Positions 41,449-50,437 of a stretch of 64,000 bases of DNA are shown in pieces. The DNA is from Thermodesulfovibrio sp. (GTDB taxonomy: Bacteria; Nitrospirota; Thermodesulfovibrionia; Thermodesulfovibrionales; Thermodesulfovibrionaceae): NCBI GenBank assembly GCA_020725335.1, contig DYFF01000001.1, positions 1-64,000 of the forward strand. Direction: 5' to 3'. Each line of letters opens with the position of its first letter. Positions within the stretch are counted from its first letter, which is position 1. The position numbers were made by a program, and so were the translations under genes. Under the pieces are notes generated by a model that made no database searches, was not told where the DNA came from, and saw only the letters and a list, made by a program, of their open reading frames with translations.

Positions 41449-42254
41449 TGGATATTTTGAATAGAATAATAGAGAGAAAAAGGTTAAGAGTTGAAGAGAG
41501 CAAAAAAAGAAATTCCTTAGAGAGTCTCAAAAGACAAATTGAAGAGACAAAAGAAGGTATTTCTAATAGTAAGTTTTCAAAGGCAATCAATAGACTTCCA
41601 GAGGAATCTATAAAAATAATTGCAGAAATAAAAAAGGCTTCTCCAGTCAAAGGAATTTTAAAAGATTATAATGTAATAGAGATGTCAGATATATATTCCA
41701 TAAATGGAGTAGATGCTATTTCAGTTATTACAGAGGAAGATTTCTTTTTGGGAAGCCCTCAGTATTTAATTGATATAAAAAAAAGACATCCCAAAATTCC
41801 AGTATTAAGAAAGGATTTTATTTTTGATGAATACCAGATATACGAGACAAAAATTCTCGGGGCAGATGCTTTACTTCTAATTGCTGCTATACTCCCCTTA
41901 GAAATAGCTAAATATTTATATGAAATAGCAAGAAAATTAGGGTTAGAAGTTTTATTTGAAATTCATGATGAAGATGACCTTAAAAAAGCTTTAGCTTTGG
42001 ATGTTCCCATTATTGGAATAAACAATAGAAATCTTAAAACAATGCAAATAGATATTAATAATACCCTCATATTAAAAAGACTTATACCTCAGACTAAAAT
42101 TATTGTAAGTGAAAGTGGAATAAGTGAGCCTTTTCATGTAGAAAAGTTGCTTCAAGCTGGGGTAGACGCTATATTAGTAGGAACATCAATTGTACTATCA
42201 AAAAATCCTGCTGAGAAAATAAGAGAACTTAAGATAAGTCTGTCAAAAAAATAA
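41448..42254 (+). CDS. trpC: Indole-3-glycerol phosphate synthase
   Basis: A 268-residue TIM-barrel enzyme of tryptophan synthesis. It has IIAEIKKASPVKGILK (phosphate/substrate Lys), VLRKDFIFDEYQIYE, GINNRNLKTMQID and IVSESGISEPFHVE. The start is a GTG overlapping the preceding stop by one base. No other trp genes are nearby, so it is an isolated biosynthesis gene between flagellar genes. The catalytic Glu and Lys appear to be kept. Confidence 0.95.
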   Translation: MDILNRIIERKRLRVEESKKRNSLESLKRQIEETKEGISNSKFSKAINRLPEESIKIIAEIKKASPVKGILKDYNVIEMSDIYSINGVDAISVITEEDFFLGSPQYLIDIKKRHPKIPVLRKDFIFDEYQIYETKILGADALLLIAAILPLEIAKYLYEIARKLGLEVLFEIHDEDDLKKALALDVPIIGINNRNLKTMQIDINNTLILKRLIPQTKIIVSESGISEPFHVEKLLQAGVDAILVGTSIVLSKNPAEKIRELKISLSKK

Positions 42255-42326
42255 GAAATAGTCAAAAAATTGTCGCCTAAAAATTAAATCTAATAAAAAA
42301 ATTCAGTAAACTACTGTAATTGGTCT

Positions 42327-42344
42327 TTGGCATGATATGTGCTT
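42327..42344 (+). promoter_or_regulatory. Sigma-54 type promoter before fliL
   Basis: TTGGCATGATATGTGCTT: GG (42329-42330) and GC (42341-42342) are separated by exactly 10 bases, as in -24/-12 sigma-54 promoters, in a 132-base gap. The fliL start is 43 bases downstream. Confidence 0.75.
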
Positions 42345-42386
42345 TAAGTATTAAATTTTAGAAAACTCTTTTATAAGGAGGATAAA

Positions 42387-42884
42387 ATGGCAAAAGAAAA
42401 CGTTGAAAAGGAGACCACAGAGGTTCCTGAAGAGGCACCTAAAAAGAAAAAGGGTAAGTTGTTAGTTATCATAATAGCGGCTATTGTTTTATTAGCTGGA
42501 GGTGCGGGAGCTTACTTTTTCCTTTTTGGTAAAAAACAGGAAGGTGGAAAAGGTGAGTCCTCTAAGCAAGTTCAGGAGGCTTCAGGAGTTAATTTTTCTT
42601 TTGAACCTTTTGTTGTAAATTTGATGGATTCCGGAGGGACAAAATATTTAAAGGTATCTATCCAAATTGAATTAGCTGATTCAAAACTTATGGAAAAGGC
42701 AAAAAGCAGAACACCTCAACTAAGAGATGCCATAATAACTTTGATCACTAACAAAACATCAGAAGAATTAATAACAGCAGAGGGAAAGATAATGTTAAAA
42801 GATGAGATTAAACAGAGAGCCAATCAGATTCTCGGTGAAGGGACAGTTTTAAATGTATATTTAACAGATTTTGTAATGCAATAA
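42387..42884 (+). CDS. fliL: Flagellar basal body protein FliL
   Basis: A 165-residue bitopic protein. A charged cytoplasmic N-terminus (1-25) is followed by one transmembrane helix (about 26-48, LLVIIIAAIVLLAGGAGAYF) and a periplasmic domain with FEPFVVNLMDSGGTKYLKVS, the FliL signature. It surrounds the stator of the motor. It is the first gene after the sigma-54 promoter and has an AAGGAGG ribosome site. Confidence 0.93.
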   Translation: MAKENVEKETTEVPEEAPKKKKGKLLVIIIAAIVLLAGGAGAYFFLFGKKQEGGKGESSKQVQEASGVNFSFEPFVVNLMDSGGTKYLKVSIQIELADSKLMEKAKSRTPQLRDAIITLITNKTSEELITAEGKIMLKDEIKQRANQILGEGTVLNVYLTDFVMQ

Positions 42885-42888
42885 AGCC

Positions 42889-43854
42889 ATGACAGACGAT
42901 ATTCTATCTCAAAACGAAATAGATGCTTTATTAAGAGGAATTGAAGGGGGTGAAGTAGAGACTGAGACTGCGGAAGCTCCTTCAGGGATTAGACCCTATG
43001 ATTTTACCTCTCAGGAAAAGATTGTTCGTGGCAAGATGCCTTCCCTTGACATTATTAATGAGAGACTTGCGAGAAGCTTCCGAGTAAGCCTTGCTTCTGA
43101 TATAAGAAAAATAGTAGACATAGTAAATGTAAACGTGAGTATAACTAAATTTTATGATTTTCTTCGGTCAGTACCTTTTCCTTCAAGTCTTAATATAATA
43201 AAGCTTGACCCACTAAGAGGCTTTAGCCTTGTAGTTTTTGATGCATCGATGATTTTCAGCCTTATAGAGTTTTATTTTGGAGGCTCAGGAAAGGGGCATT
43301 ATAAACCTGAAGGAAGAGAGTTTACCCCAATTGAACAAAGGATAATCAATAAAGTATTAATGATGTTTCTTGAGAGTATGGAAGAGGCTTGGAAACCTAT
43401 CTTTCCTATAAAAGCTCAGTATGTCAGAACAGAAATGAATCCTCAATTTGTAACTATTGTAACGCCTGTTGATGTAGTAATAGAAATAGAATTTACTCTC
43501 GAGATCGAGACAAGAGAATGTAAAATTATGATTTGCATTCCCTATGCAAGTGTAGAGCCCATAAAAGAAAAACTATACAGTGCCTTTATGGTAGACAGAG
43601 ATGAAATGGATATGAAATGGTTTGGAAGGATAAAGGAACAGATTAAAAGAACCACCGTTGAGATTGAAGCTATACTTGGAAAAACAAGTATAGATTTTAA
43701 GACATTAATTGATCTAAAAAAAGGTGACATTATTGGACTTCAAAGAAGAACCGATGAAGATATTGATTTGATGGTTGAGGGAATTCCTAAGTTCAGAGGA
43801 AAGTTAGGGACATTTAAAGGTAATTATGCGGTAAAAATAACAAGGGAGGCATAA
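42889..43854 (+). CDS. fliM: Flagellar motor switch protein FliM
   Basis: A 321-residue C-ring protein. It starts with the CheY-P binding peptide ILSQNEIDALLRGI, followed by a CheC-like middle domain (FDASMIFSLIEFYFGGSGKG) and a C-terminal SpoA domain. The intact EIDALL motif indicates that phospho-CheY steers rotation in this organism. It lies 4 bases after fliL and 1 base before fliN. Confidence 0.96.
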   Translation: MTDDILSQNEIDALLRGIEGGEVETETAEAPSGIRPYDFTSQEKIVRGKMPSLDIINERLARSFRVSLASDIRKIVDIVNVNVSITKFYDFLRSVPFPSSLNIIKLDPLRGFSLVVFDASMIFSLIEFYFGGSGKGHYKPEGREFTPIEQRIINKVLMMFLESMEEAWKPIFPIKAQYVRTEMNPQFVTIVTPVDVVIEIEFTLEIETRECKIMICIPYASVEPIKEKLYSAFMVDRDEMDMKWFGRIKEQIKRTTVEIEAILGKTSIDFKTLIDLKKGDIIGLQRRTDEDIDLMVEGIPKFRGKLGTFKGNYAVKITREA

Positions 43855-43855
43855 A

Positions 43856-44278
43856 ATGGAAGAAAAGGAGATTCAGGAACAGCAAAATATTGAGGAAATA
43901 ATTGAAGAAGAGCTTGATATGGCAAAGGCTCTTGAAATGGAAAGAGCGATGAAGGCACAACAGGAAGCTCAATCTCCCCATATAGACGAATTTAAGGTGA
44001 CAGAGGAAAAACCAAAGGTTAGAGATATTGATTTCATACTCGATATTCCTCTTGAACTAACAGTTATGATAGGTAGAACAAGAATTTTAGTTCAAGAACT
44101 TCTTCAGCTAACCCAGGGGTCTGTGGTTGCTTTAGATAAATTAGCAGGTGAGCCAATGGACGTTTATGTTAATGGAAAGCTTATAGGAAGAGGAGAAGTT
44201 GTCGTAGTAAATGAAAAATTTGGAATAAGAATAACTGACATAATAAGCCCACAGGAAAGAGTAAAACAGCTGGCATAG
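43856..44278 (+). CDS. fliN: Flagellar motor switch protein FliN
   Basis: A 140-residue protein. An acidic N-terminal extension (about 1-55) precedes the SpoA domain, with LDIPLELTVMIGRTRILVQE, GSVVALDKLAGEPMDVYVNG and EVVVVNEKFGIRITDI. It forms the lower C-ring with FliM. It is tightly packed between fliM and the fliO-fliP fusion. Confidence 0.95.
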   Translation: MEEKEIQEQQNIEEIIEEELDMAKALEMERAMKAQQEAQSPHIDEFKVTEEKPKVRDIDFILDIPLELTVMIGRTRILVQELLQLTQGSVVALDKLAGEPMDVYVNGKLIGRGEVVVVNEKFGIRITDIISPQERVKQLA

Positions 44279-44286
44279 GTGAGAAA

Positions 44287-45294
44287 ATGGAATATTTAAA
44301 AGTTATACTTTCTCTTCTATTTATCATAGCTGCATTATACTTTATCCTAAGGATAATGAAAAATAAAATTAATCCTGGAAAGGGATTAATTCAGATAATT
44401 TATTACCAACCTATTGGTTATAAAAAGGGAATTGGTGTAGTAAAAGCTTTCGATGAATATCTGCTTCTTGGCTTATCGGAAAATGGCATTAATCTCATAA
44501 CAAAACTGGATGCTTCAAAGATAGAAGCTATCTTTGATGAACAAAGAGTGGAAGGAAAATTGAATTGGAAGAGAATATTTAAATTTGGTTTGTTTTTTAT
44601 CTTTACTTTTTTACCTACTCTTTCCTATGCAGCACCGCAAGCAGGTGCAGGAGGGGGGCTTTTTGGTTTTACATCAGCCATTGACCTTCTTGCATTTATA
44701 ACCCTTCTTAGCTTCTTACCTGCTATTTTAATTATGATGAGCTCTTTTACGAGAATTGTAATTGTTCTTTCTTTATTAAGACAGGCACTTGGAACGCCTG
44801 CTGTTCCCCCAAATCAGGTAATCATAGGAATTGCTTTATTTCTAACTCTTTTCATAATGTCTCCAACTGTTGATAGAGTTTATAATGAAGCCTATGTGCC
44901 GCTTTCTAAGAAAGAGATAAAAATGGAAGAAGCAATTAACAGAGCTTCAGTTCCTTTTAAGGAATTTATGCTTAAACAGACAAGAGAAAAGGACCTTGCT
45001 CTTTTTCTAAAACTTTCAAAAACAGAGATAAAACCAGCTACTCCTATGGACTTACCAATGAAAATAGTGGTGCCTGCCTTTGCCCTTGGAGAGCTTAAGA
45101 GAGCTTTTGAAATAGGATTTCTGATTTTTCTCCCCTTTCTGGTTATTGACATAGTCGTAGCAAGCATATTGCTCTCAATGGGAATGTTTATGGTGCCACC
45201 AGTTATGATTTCAATGCCCTTTAAACTTTTGCTTTTTGTTCTGGTAGATGGATGGCAGTTAATAATTGGCTCTTTAGCAGGAGGTTTTAAATGA
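44287..45294 (+). CDS. fliP: Fused FliO-FliP flagellar export gate protein
   Basis: A continuous 335-residue frame. Residues 1 to about 90 match FliO: an N-terminal membrane helix, then IIYYQPIGYKKGIGVVKAFD and EYLLLGLSENGINLITKL. Residues about 95-335 match full-length FliP including its own signal peptide (FKFGLFFIFTFLPTLSYAAP). The FliP core has FTRIVIVLSLLRQALGTPA and GWQLIIGSLAGGFK. Normally these are two genes. Topology allows the internal signal peptide to be cut after SYA, freeing FliP, but a second translation start within the frame is also possible. It overlaps fliQ by ATGA. Confidence 0.88.
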   Translation: MEYLKVILSLLFIIAALYFILRIMKNKINPGKGLIQIIYYQPIGYKKGIGVVKAFDEYLLLGLSENGINLITKLDASKIEAIFDEQRVEGKLNWKRIFKFGLFFIFTFLPTLSYAAPQAGAGGGLFGFTSAIDLLAFITLLSFLPAILIMMSSFTRIVIVLSLLRQALGTPAVPPNQVIIGIALFLTLFIMSPTVDRVYNEAYVPLSKKEIKMEEAINRASVPFKEFMLKQTREKDLALFLKLSKTEIKPATPMDLPMKIVVPAFALGELKRAFEIGFLIFLPFLVIDIVVASILLSMGMFMVPPVMISMPFKLLLFVLVDGWQLIIGSLAGGFK

Positions 45295-45560
45295 CTGTAG
45301 AATTATTAAATTACGTATCAAAACAAACTTTTGAAACAATTTTACTTGTTGGCGGACCTGTTTTATTTGTAAGCCTTCTTGTAGGACTTCTTATAGGTCT
45401 TTTTCAAGCAATAACCCAACTTCAGGAGATGACAATAAGCTTTGTGCCAAAGGTTATTGCTGTATTTCTAACTTTGCTTCTTACAATTCCTTGGATGGTC
45501 AATATAATGACTAAATTTACAAGAGGAATTTTTGAAAATCTTCCTATGTATGTAAAATGA
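45291..45560 (+). CDS. fliQ: Flagellar export protein FliQ
   Basis: An 89-residue protein with two transmembrane helices and the family motif LIGLFQAITQLQEMTISFVP. It is part of the FliPQR export gate. It overlaps both neighbours by ATGA-type junctions, so it is translated in coupling with fliO-fliP and fliR. Confidence 0.96.
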   Translation: MTVELLNYVSKQTFETILLVGGPVLFVSLLVGLLIGLFQAITQLQEMTISFVPKVIAVFLTLLLTIPWMVNIMTKFTRGIFENLPMYVK

Positions 45561-46288
45561 ACTACCTGGAGCTTCTTACAAATAATTTTTACCAATTTAT
45601 ACCTGTATTTATAAGGGTTTCTATAATTCTTTTTTTTCTTCCTTATATTGGTAGTAAAACTGTACCGATAATTTTTAGATTTTTTTTTGCTTTATCCCTA
45701 TCTTTTGCTGTAATGCCTTTTTTATCGGGGAAGGAGCAAAATTTTCTCCTTTCTCTTTTTAATGCTATAGTCTTTGGTCTGACAATAGGCCTTATGATAA
45801 GAATTATAATTGCTGCAGTTGAAATAGCCTCTCACTGGATGAGTTTACAGGTAGGCTTTGCAGTTGCCAATGTCTTTAATCCTCAATTTGGTGAGCTGAT
45901 GGGGCCATTAACAGTTTTTTATGAAATGTTTACTATAGCTCTCTTTTTTTCCCTTGATTTACATCTAAGTCTTGTGGAATTAATGATAAGAAGCTTTGAT
46001 TTCCCAACTAAATTTTCCTTTGCAGGAAATATTATGGAATTTTCCTATCTTATGTTTCCCCTTGCCTTAAAACTTGCTGCTCCCGTGCTTCTTGTACAGG
46101 TACTTATGAATGTGGGATTAGGATTTCTTTCAAGGATAATGCCTCAGGCAAATGTTTTTTTTGTTGGATTTCCTCTTTTACTTGCTACAGGAATTGCAGT
46201 TATGTGGCTTAGTATACCTATTTTTACTATGGTGCTTTCAAAGGCTTTTATAAATCTTAAAGATTCCTTAATAGGACTATTGAGGTAA
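45557..46288 (+). CDS. fliR: Flagellar export protein FliR
   Basis: A 243-residue polytopic protein with about six membrane segments and FliR motifs RVSIILFFLPYIGSKTVPI, GFAVANVFNPQFGELMGPL and FLSRIMPQANVFFVGFPL. It completes the FliPQR gate. The start overlaps fliQ by 4 bases. flhB follows 3 bases after its stop. Confidence 0.95.
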   Translation: MNYLELLTNNFYQFIPVFIRVSIILFFLPYIGSKTVPIIFRFFFALSLSFAVMPFLSGKEQNFLLSLFNAIVFGLTIGLMIRIIIAAVEIASHWMSLQVGFAVANVFNPQFGELMGPLTVFYEMFTIALFFSLDLHLSLVELMIRSFDFPTKFSFAGNIMEFSYLMFPLALKLAAPVLLVQVLMNVGLGFLSRIMPQANVFFVGFPLLLATGIAVMWLSIPIFTMVLSKAFINLKDSLIGLLR

Positions 46289-46291
46289 AAA

Positions 46292-47353
46292 ATGCCGGAG
46301 CAACTACAGGAAAGAACAGAACAGGCTACTCCGCGAAGGCGGGAAAAGGCGCGTCAGAAAGGTGAGGTTCCCCGAAGTAGAGAGTTAACGGGAATTGTGG
46401 GAACATGGATGGTTTTTCTTTATTTTGTTTTTTCAGGAGCTTTTTTGCTTTCCCTGATGAATCATATGAAAGAGGCATTTATAAGGATAAAATCTCCTGA
46501 ATTCGCGGGAAGTGCTATTATTGCTTTTGCTAAAGAAGAAATAAAATGGTTTATGTTTAATTTTATGCCAATTGGAGGAGTCCTACTTTTCGCTGTCTTG
46601 CTTGTTCACTTTATTCAAACAGGCTTTCTTTTTACTGGAGCTCCCTTAGTGCCGGATCTTTCAAAGATAAGTCCTTTAAAAGGGATTAAGAGACTTTTTT
46701 CTCTTAATGCAATTTTTGAGACAGTAAAAGGTATTCTTAAATTAACAGCTCTTGGAATTATCATTTATTTAATTTTGAAAAAGGATGTCAATATTCTGCC
46801 GCTTTTGATAGACATGGATGTAAGAGCAATTGCTGCAGTTACCTTTGATAAAGTTTATGAGCTTGTTTTAGCTTGTTTGATAATGCTTACAGTTTTTGCA
46901 GGTATGGATTTTGCATATCAAAGATGGCAGTATGAAAAGAATTTGAGAATGACAAAGCAAGAAGTTAAAGAAGAGTTTAAGGAGACAGAAGGTTCACCAA
47001 TGGTAAGAGCAAGACTAAGAAGTTTACAAAGAGAAATGGCAAGAAAAAGAATGATGCAGGAAGTTCCGAAAGCAGATGTGGTCATAACCAACCCATTACA
47101 TTTGGCAGTTTGTATAAAATACGATTCAAAAAATATGAATGCACCTCAAATTGTTGCAAAGGGAGCCAATCTTCTTGCTGAAAGAATAAAAGAATTAGCA
47201 AGAGCTGCAGGAGTTCCAATTTATGAAAATAAACCTCTTGCAAGAACTCTATACAGAATTCCTGTAGGAGGAGAGATTCCTCAGGCACTTTATAAAGCTG
47301 TTGCTGAAATTTTAGCGCAAGTATACAAAATTAAGGGAAGGAAGATTGCGTGA
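46292..47353 (+). CDS. flhB: Flagellar export switch protein FlhB (NPLH variant)
   Basis: A 353-residue protein with four membrane helices and a cytoplasmic C-terminal domain. The N-terminus is RTEQATPRRREKARQKGEVP, and the export-switch region reads VVITNPLHLAVCIKYD. The autocleavage site, usually N-P-T-H, is N267-P268-L269-H270 here (47090-47101). The catalytic Asn and Pro are kept. It switches export from rod/hook to filament subunits. A separate FlhB C-domain paralogue exists at 41182. Its stop overlaps the flhA start. Confidence 0.95.
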   Translation: MPEQLQERTEQATPRRREKARQKGEVPRSRELTGIVGTWMVFLYFVFSGAFLLSLMNHMKEAFIRIKSPEFAGSAIIAFAKEEIKWFMFNFMPIGGVLLFAVLLVHFIQTGFLFTGAPLVPDLSKISPLKGIKRLFSLNAIFETVKGILKLTALGIIIYLILKKDVNILPLLIDMDVRAIAAVTFDKVYELVLACLIMLTVFAGMDFAYQRWQYEKNLRMTKQEVKEEFKETEGSPMVRARLRSLQREMARKRMMQEVPKADVVITNPLHLAVCIKYDSKNMNAPQIVAKGANLLAERIKELARAAGVPIYENKPLARTLYRIPVGGEIPQALYKAVAEILAQVYKIKGRKIA

Positions 47354-49398
47354 ATATCTTATCTTATATAAGAAGTGATGTGCTTGTGGCAGTAGGAATT
47401 ATACTTATACTCATATTCATGATTGTTCCTATTCCGCCATTCATGCTTGATTTATCTCTAACGATGAGCATAACTCTTTCAATACTGATAATACTTGTCT
47501 CTTCCTATGTAAGAAAACCTCTTGATTTTTCGGTTTTTCCATCAGTTCTCCTTATAGCAACGCTTATGAGACTATCTTTGAATATTGCCTCGACAAGGTT
47601 GATTCTAACAAGAGGAGAGGAGGGAACAGAGGCAGCTGGAAAGGTTATTAAAGCCTTTGGAGAGTTCGTAGTAAGCGGAAACTTTGTGGTTGGACTTATT
47701 GTATTTTTAATACTTGTAATTATCAATTTCATAGTAATTACTAAAGGTGCAGGAAGAATTGCAGAAGTATCAGCTCGTTTTACCTTGGATGCTATGCCTG
47801 GAAAACAGATGAGCATAGATGCAGATTTGAATGCAGGACTTATTGATGAAAAGGAAGCAAGACGCAGAAGAGAAGAAATTAGTAAAGAAGCGGACTTCTA
47901 TGGAGCCATGGATGGTGCAAGCAAATTCATAAGAGGAGACGCTATTGCTGCAATAATAATCATGCTTATAAACATTATTGGAGGCATACTTATTGGAGTG
48001 CTGCAGAAGGGAATGCCTATAGGAGATGCTGTACAGACTTATGTGATATTGACAATCGGTGATGGACTTGCAGCTCAGATTCCTGCCCTTATTACCTCCA
48101 CAGCAGCAGGTATTGTTGTAAGCAGGGCAGCAACGGAGTCAAATCTCGGACAGGATATCCTTCAGCAACTTTTTAAAAATCCTAAGACCCTTGCTACAGC
48201 TTCGGGAGTATTGCTTTTGCTTGGGCTAATTCCTGGATTGCCTCATTTACCCTTTATTTTGATAGCCATTGTCTCTGGAGCAGTAGCTTATTTGATGTTA
48301 GCTAAGGAGAAAAAGCAAAAAGAAATTGCACCACCTCCTCCACCTGAAGAAAAACCTCTTTCATTACAAGAACAGCTTGAAAGTCTGCTTAAAGTAGACC
48401 CTATATCTCTTGAGATAGGCTATAATCTTATTCCTCTTGTGGAGGGCGAAAGCTCTCTTGTAGAGAGAATTCGTTCTCTTAGAAAGCAGATTGCTATGGA
48501 AATGGGTTACATTGTTCCCTCTATTCACATAAAGGATAATCTTATGCTGAAACCCACCCAGTACAGTATTCTTATAAAGGGAGTGGAAATAGCCACTTCA
48601 GAAATAATTCCTGGTAGATTTCTTGCTATTGGAGCAAAGGTTGGTCAGGATATAGATGGAATACCTACAAAAGACCCTGCTTTTGGAGTAGATGCTTTGT
48701 GGATTGAAGAAAAGGACTTATCCCGTGCTCAGATGCTTGGATTTACTGTTGTAGATGCTCCCTCTGTAATTGTTACCCATTTAAGAGAAATACTAAAAAA
48801 TTATGGATATGAACTTCTTGGTAAACAGGAAACCCAAAGACTTTTAGATAATCTTGCAAAAACCCATCCAAGAGTAATAGATGACTTGATTCCTAATTTA
48901 TTGAATCTCTCTCAGGTTCAGAAGGTTCTTCAGAATCTTCTAAGAGAGAGAGTACCTATAAAAGATTTACAGACTATACTTGAGACTCTTGCTGAGTATG
49001 CAAATGTAACTAAGGACCCCGATATTCTTACAGAATATGTTAGACAGGCACTGTCAAGACAGATAACAAAGAGTGTTCAAAATCCTGACAGTTCTATATC
49101 TGCTATATTACTTGAACCATCTTTAGAGAGGACACTTATAGAGGCATTACAAACAACACCACAAGGCATAAATTTTGCACCAGACCCATTAATGATGGAA
49201 AAAATTATAGAGAAAATAAAATTAACCTCTGATGAAGCTACCATAAAAGGTTATCAGCCAGTCTTGATATGTTCACAGGCAATAAGAAGATTTTTAAAGA
49301 GAACAGTTGAAAGGGCTATACCTTCTCTTCCTGTTCTTTCACCTCAGGAATTAGCATCTGGAGTAAAAATTTATATGCTTGCGACGGTAAAAATATGA
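47350..49398 (+). CDS. flhA: Flagellar export protein FlhA
   Basis: A 682-residue protein, GTG start overlapping flhB by 4 bases. The N-terminal half holds eight membrane helices. The cytoplasmic FHIPEP region reads RIAEVSARFTLDAMPGKQMS, followed by DADLNAGLIDEKEARRRR. The soluble C-terminal domain (about 325-682) forms the docking ring for chaperone-substrate complexes. A Pro-rich linker (APPPPPEEKP) lies at about 326-336. Confidence 0.97.
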   Translation: MNILSYIRSDVLVAVGIILILIFMIVPIPPFMLDLSLTMSITLSILIILVSSYVRKPLDFSVFPSVLLIATLMRLSLNIASTRLILTRGEEGTEAAGKVIKAFGEFVVSGNFVVGLIVFLILVIINFIVITKGAGRIAEVSARFTLDAMPGKQMSIDADLNAGLIDEKEARRRREEISKEADFYGAMDGASKFIRGDAIAAIIIMLINIIGGILIGVLQKGMPIGDAVQTYVILTIGDGLAAQIPALITSTAAGIVVSRAATESNLGQDILQQLFKNPKTLATASGVLLLLGLIPGLPHLPFILIAIVSGAVAYLMLAKEKKQKEIAPPPPPEEKPLSLQEQLESLLKVDPISLEIGYNLIPLVEGESSLVERIRSLRKQIAMEMGYIVPSIHIKDNLMLKPTQYSILIKGVEIATSEIIPGRFLAIGAKVGQDIDGIPTKDPAFGVDALWIEEKDLSRAQMLGFTVVDAPSVIVTHLREILKNYGYELLGKQETQRLLDNLAKTHPRVIDDLIPNLLNLSQVQKVLQNLLRERVPIKDLQTILETLAEYANVTKDPDILTEYVRQALSRQITKSVQNPDSSISAILLEPSLERTLIEALQTTPQGINFAPDPLMMEKIIEKIKLTSDEATIKGYQPVLICSQAIRRFLKRTVERAIPSLPVLSPQELASGVKIYMLATVKI

Positions 49399-49417
49399 TT
49401 TTTTGGGGAGGTAGAGG

Positions 49418-50437
49418 ATGAAAATAAAAAAGTTTCAGGGTAAAACTTTTAAAGAAGTGTTAGAACTTGTAAAAAATGACCTCGGACCTGATGCAGTTAT
49501 TATATCAAGCACTACGAAAAAAGACCCTTTATCAAATCTCTCCTGTATAGAGCTGACAGCTGCATTAGATGACAGTAAAGAAACAAGTTTTAATAATATT
49601 TCGTTTGAAAATTTTGATAAGCCTCTACAAAAGGAAATAGAGAAAATAAAAATAGAACTTGCTCTCTTAAGAGAGAGTGTAACAAAACTTTTCCCTACAG
49701 TAAATGATAATTCAAAGGTTAGCCTCTATAATTTTATGATAAAAAGCGGGATAGAACCTCACCTTGCACTATTACTTTTAGAAAAGGTTTCAGATATAAA
49801 TGGATTAAGAGAACTTTTAGATAGAGAAATAAGAATAATGGATGGAGAAGTTCAAAACAGTAAAGGCTTCATATTTTTTGGTTTACCTGGTGTAGGTAAA
49901 ACAACCTCTTTATTTAAATTGGGTAAACTTATTAAGAATAGAAATGAAAAATTAATGCTTCTTTCCCTCGACCAGAGAATAAGTTCTGTTGCCTACATAA
50001 AAGAAATGGCAATAAAATTAAAATGTGAGGCTAAAATAATAAAAGACACGAAAGACCTTTATAAAATTGTTCACAAAGAAATTGACAGAACTAAAATCTT
50101 GATTGATACTCCTGGAGATGAAAAAATAACCTTTGCATCAGAATTAAAAAATTTACTTAAAGATATTCCTATAAGAAAATGTTTACTTATAGATGCCTCT
50201 ATGACAACTGGTTCGTCTATTAGAACGATTAAAAATGTTGATTCTAAGATGATTGACTGCATTGCCTTTTCAAAGATAGATATTGCGTATAATTATGGTA
50301 ATATCTATAATCTTCATATTTACTCTGGAAAGCCGATAAGTTTTTTAACCTCAGGTGGCTATGAAGATGAAAAAGCAACTATTTATCCTCCCCGTAATGT
50401 TTCAAATCTTATTATAGGAGGGCTCTGTGAAAACTAA
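49418..50437 (+). CDS. flhF: Flagellar GTPase FlhF (divergent)
   Basis: A 339-residue SRP-type GTPase. The N-terminus is KIKKFQGKTFKEVLELVKND, typical of FlhF. The P-loop is GLPGVGKTTSLFKL, the G3 region is DTPGDEK, and the G4-like segment is FSKIDIAYNYG. The conserved DTYR-type segment after the P-loop is altered to SLDQRISSVAYIKEM, so nucleotide handling may differ from well-studied members. It sets the place of flagellum assembly. A GGGGAGGTAGAGG ribosome site precedes it and flhG overlaps its end by 11 bases. Confidence 0.85.
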   Translation: MKIKKFQGKTFKEVLELVKNDLGPDAVIISSTTKKDPLSNLSCIELTAALDDSKETSFNNISFENFDKPLQKEIEKIKIELALLRESVTKLFPTVNDNSKVSLYNFMIKSGIEPHLALLLLEKVSDINGLRELLDREIRIMDGEVQNSKGFIFFGLPGVGKTTSLFKLGKLIKNRNEKLMLLSLDQRISSVAYIKEMAIKLKCEAKIIKDTKDLYKIVHKEIDRTKILIDTPGDEKITFASELKNLLKDIPIRKCLLIDASMTTGSSIRTIKNVDSKMIDCIAFSKIDIAYNYGNIYNLHIYSGKPISFLTSGGYEDEKATIYPPRNVSNLIIGGLCEN

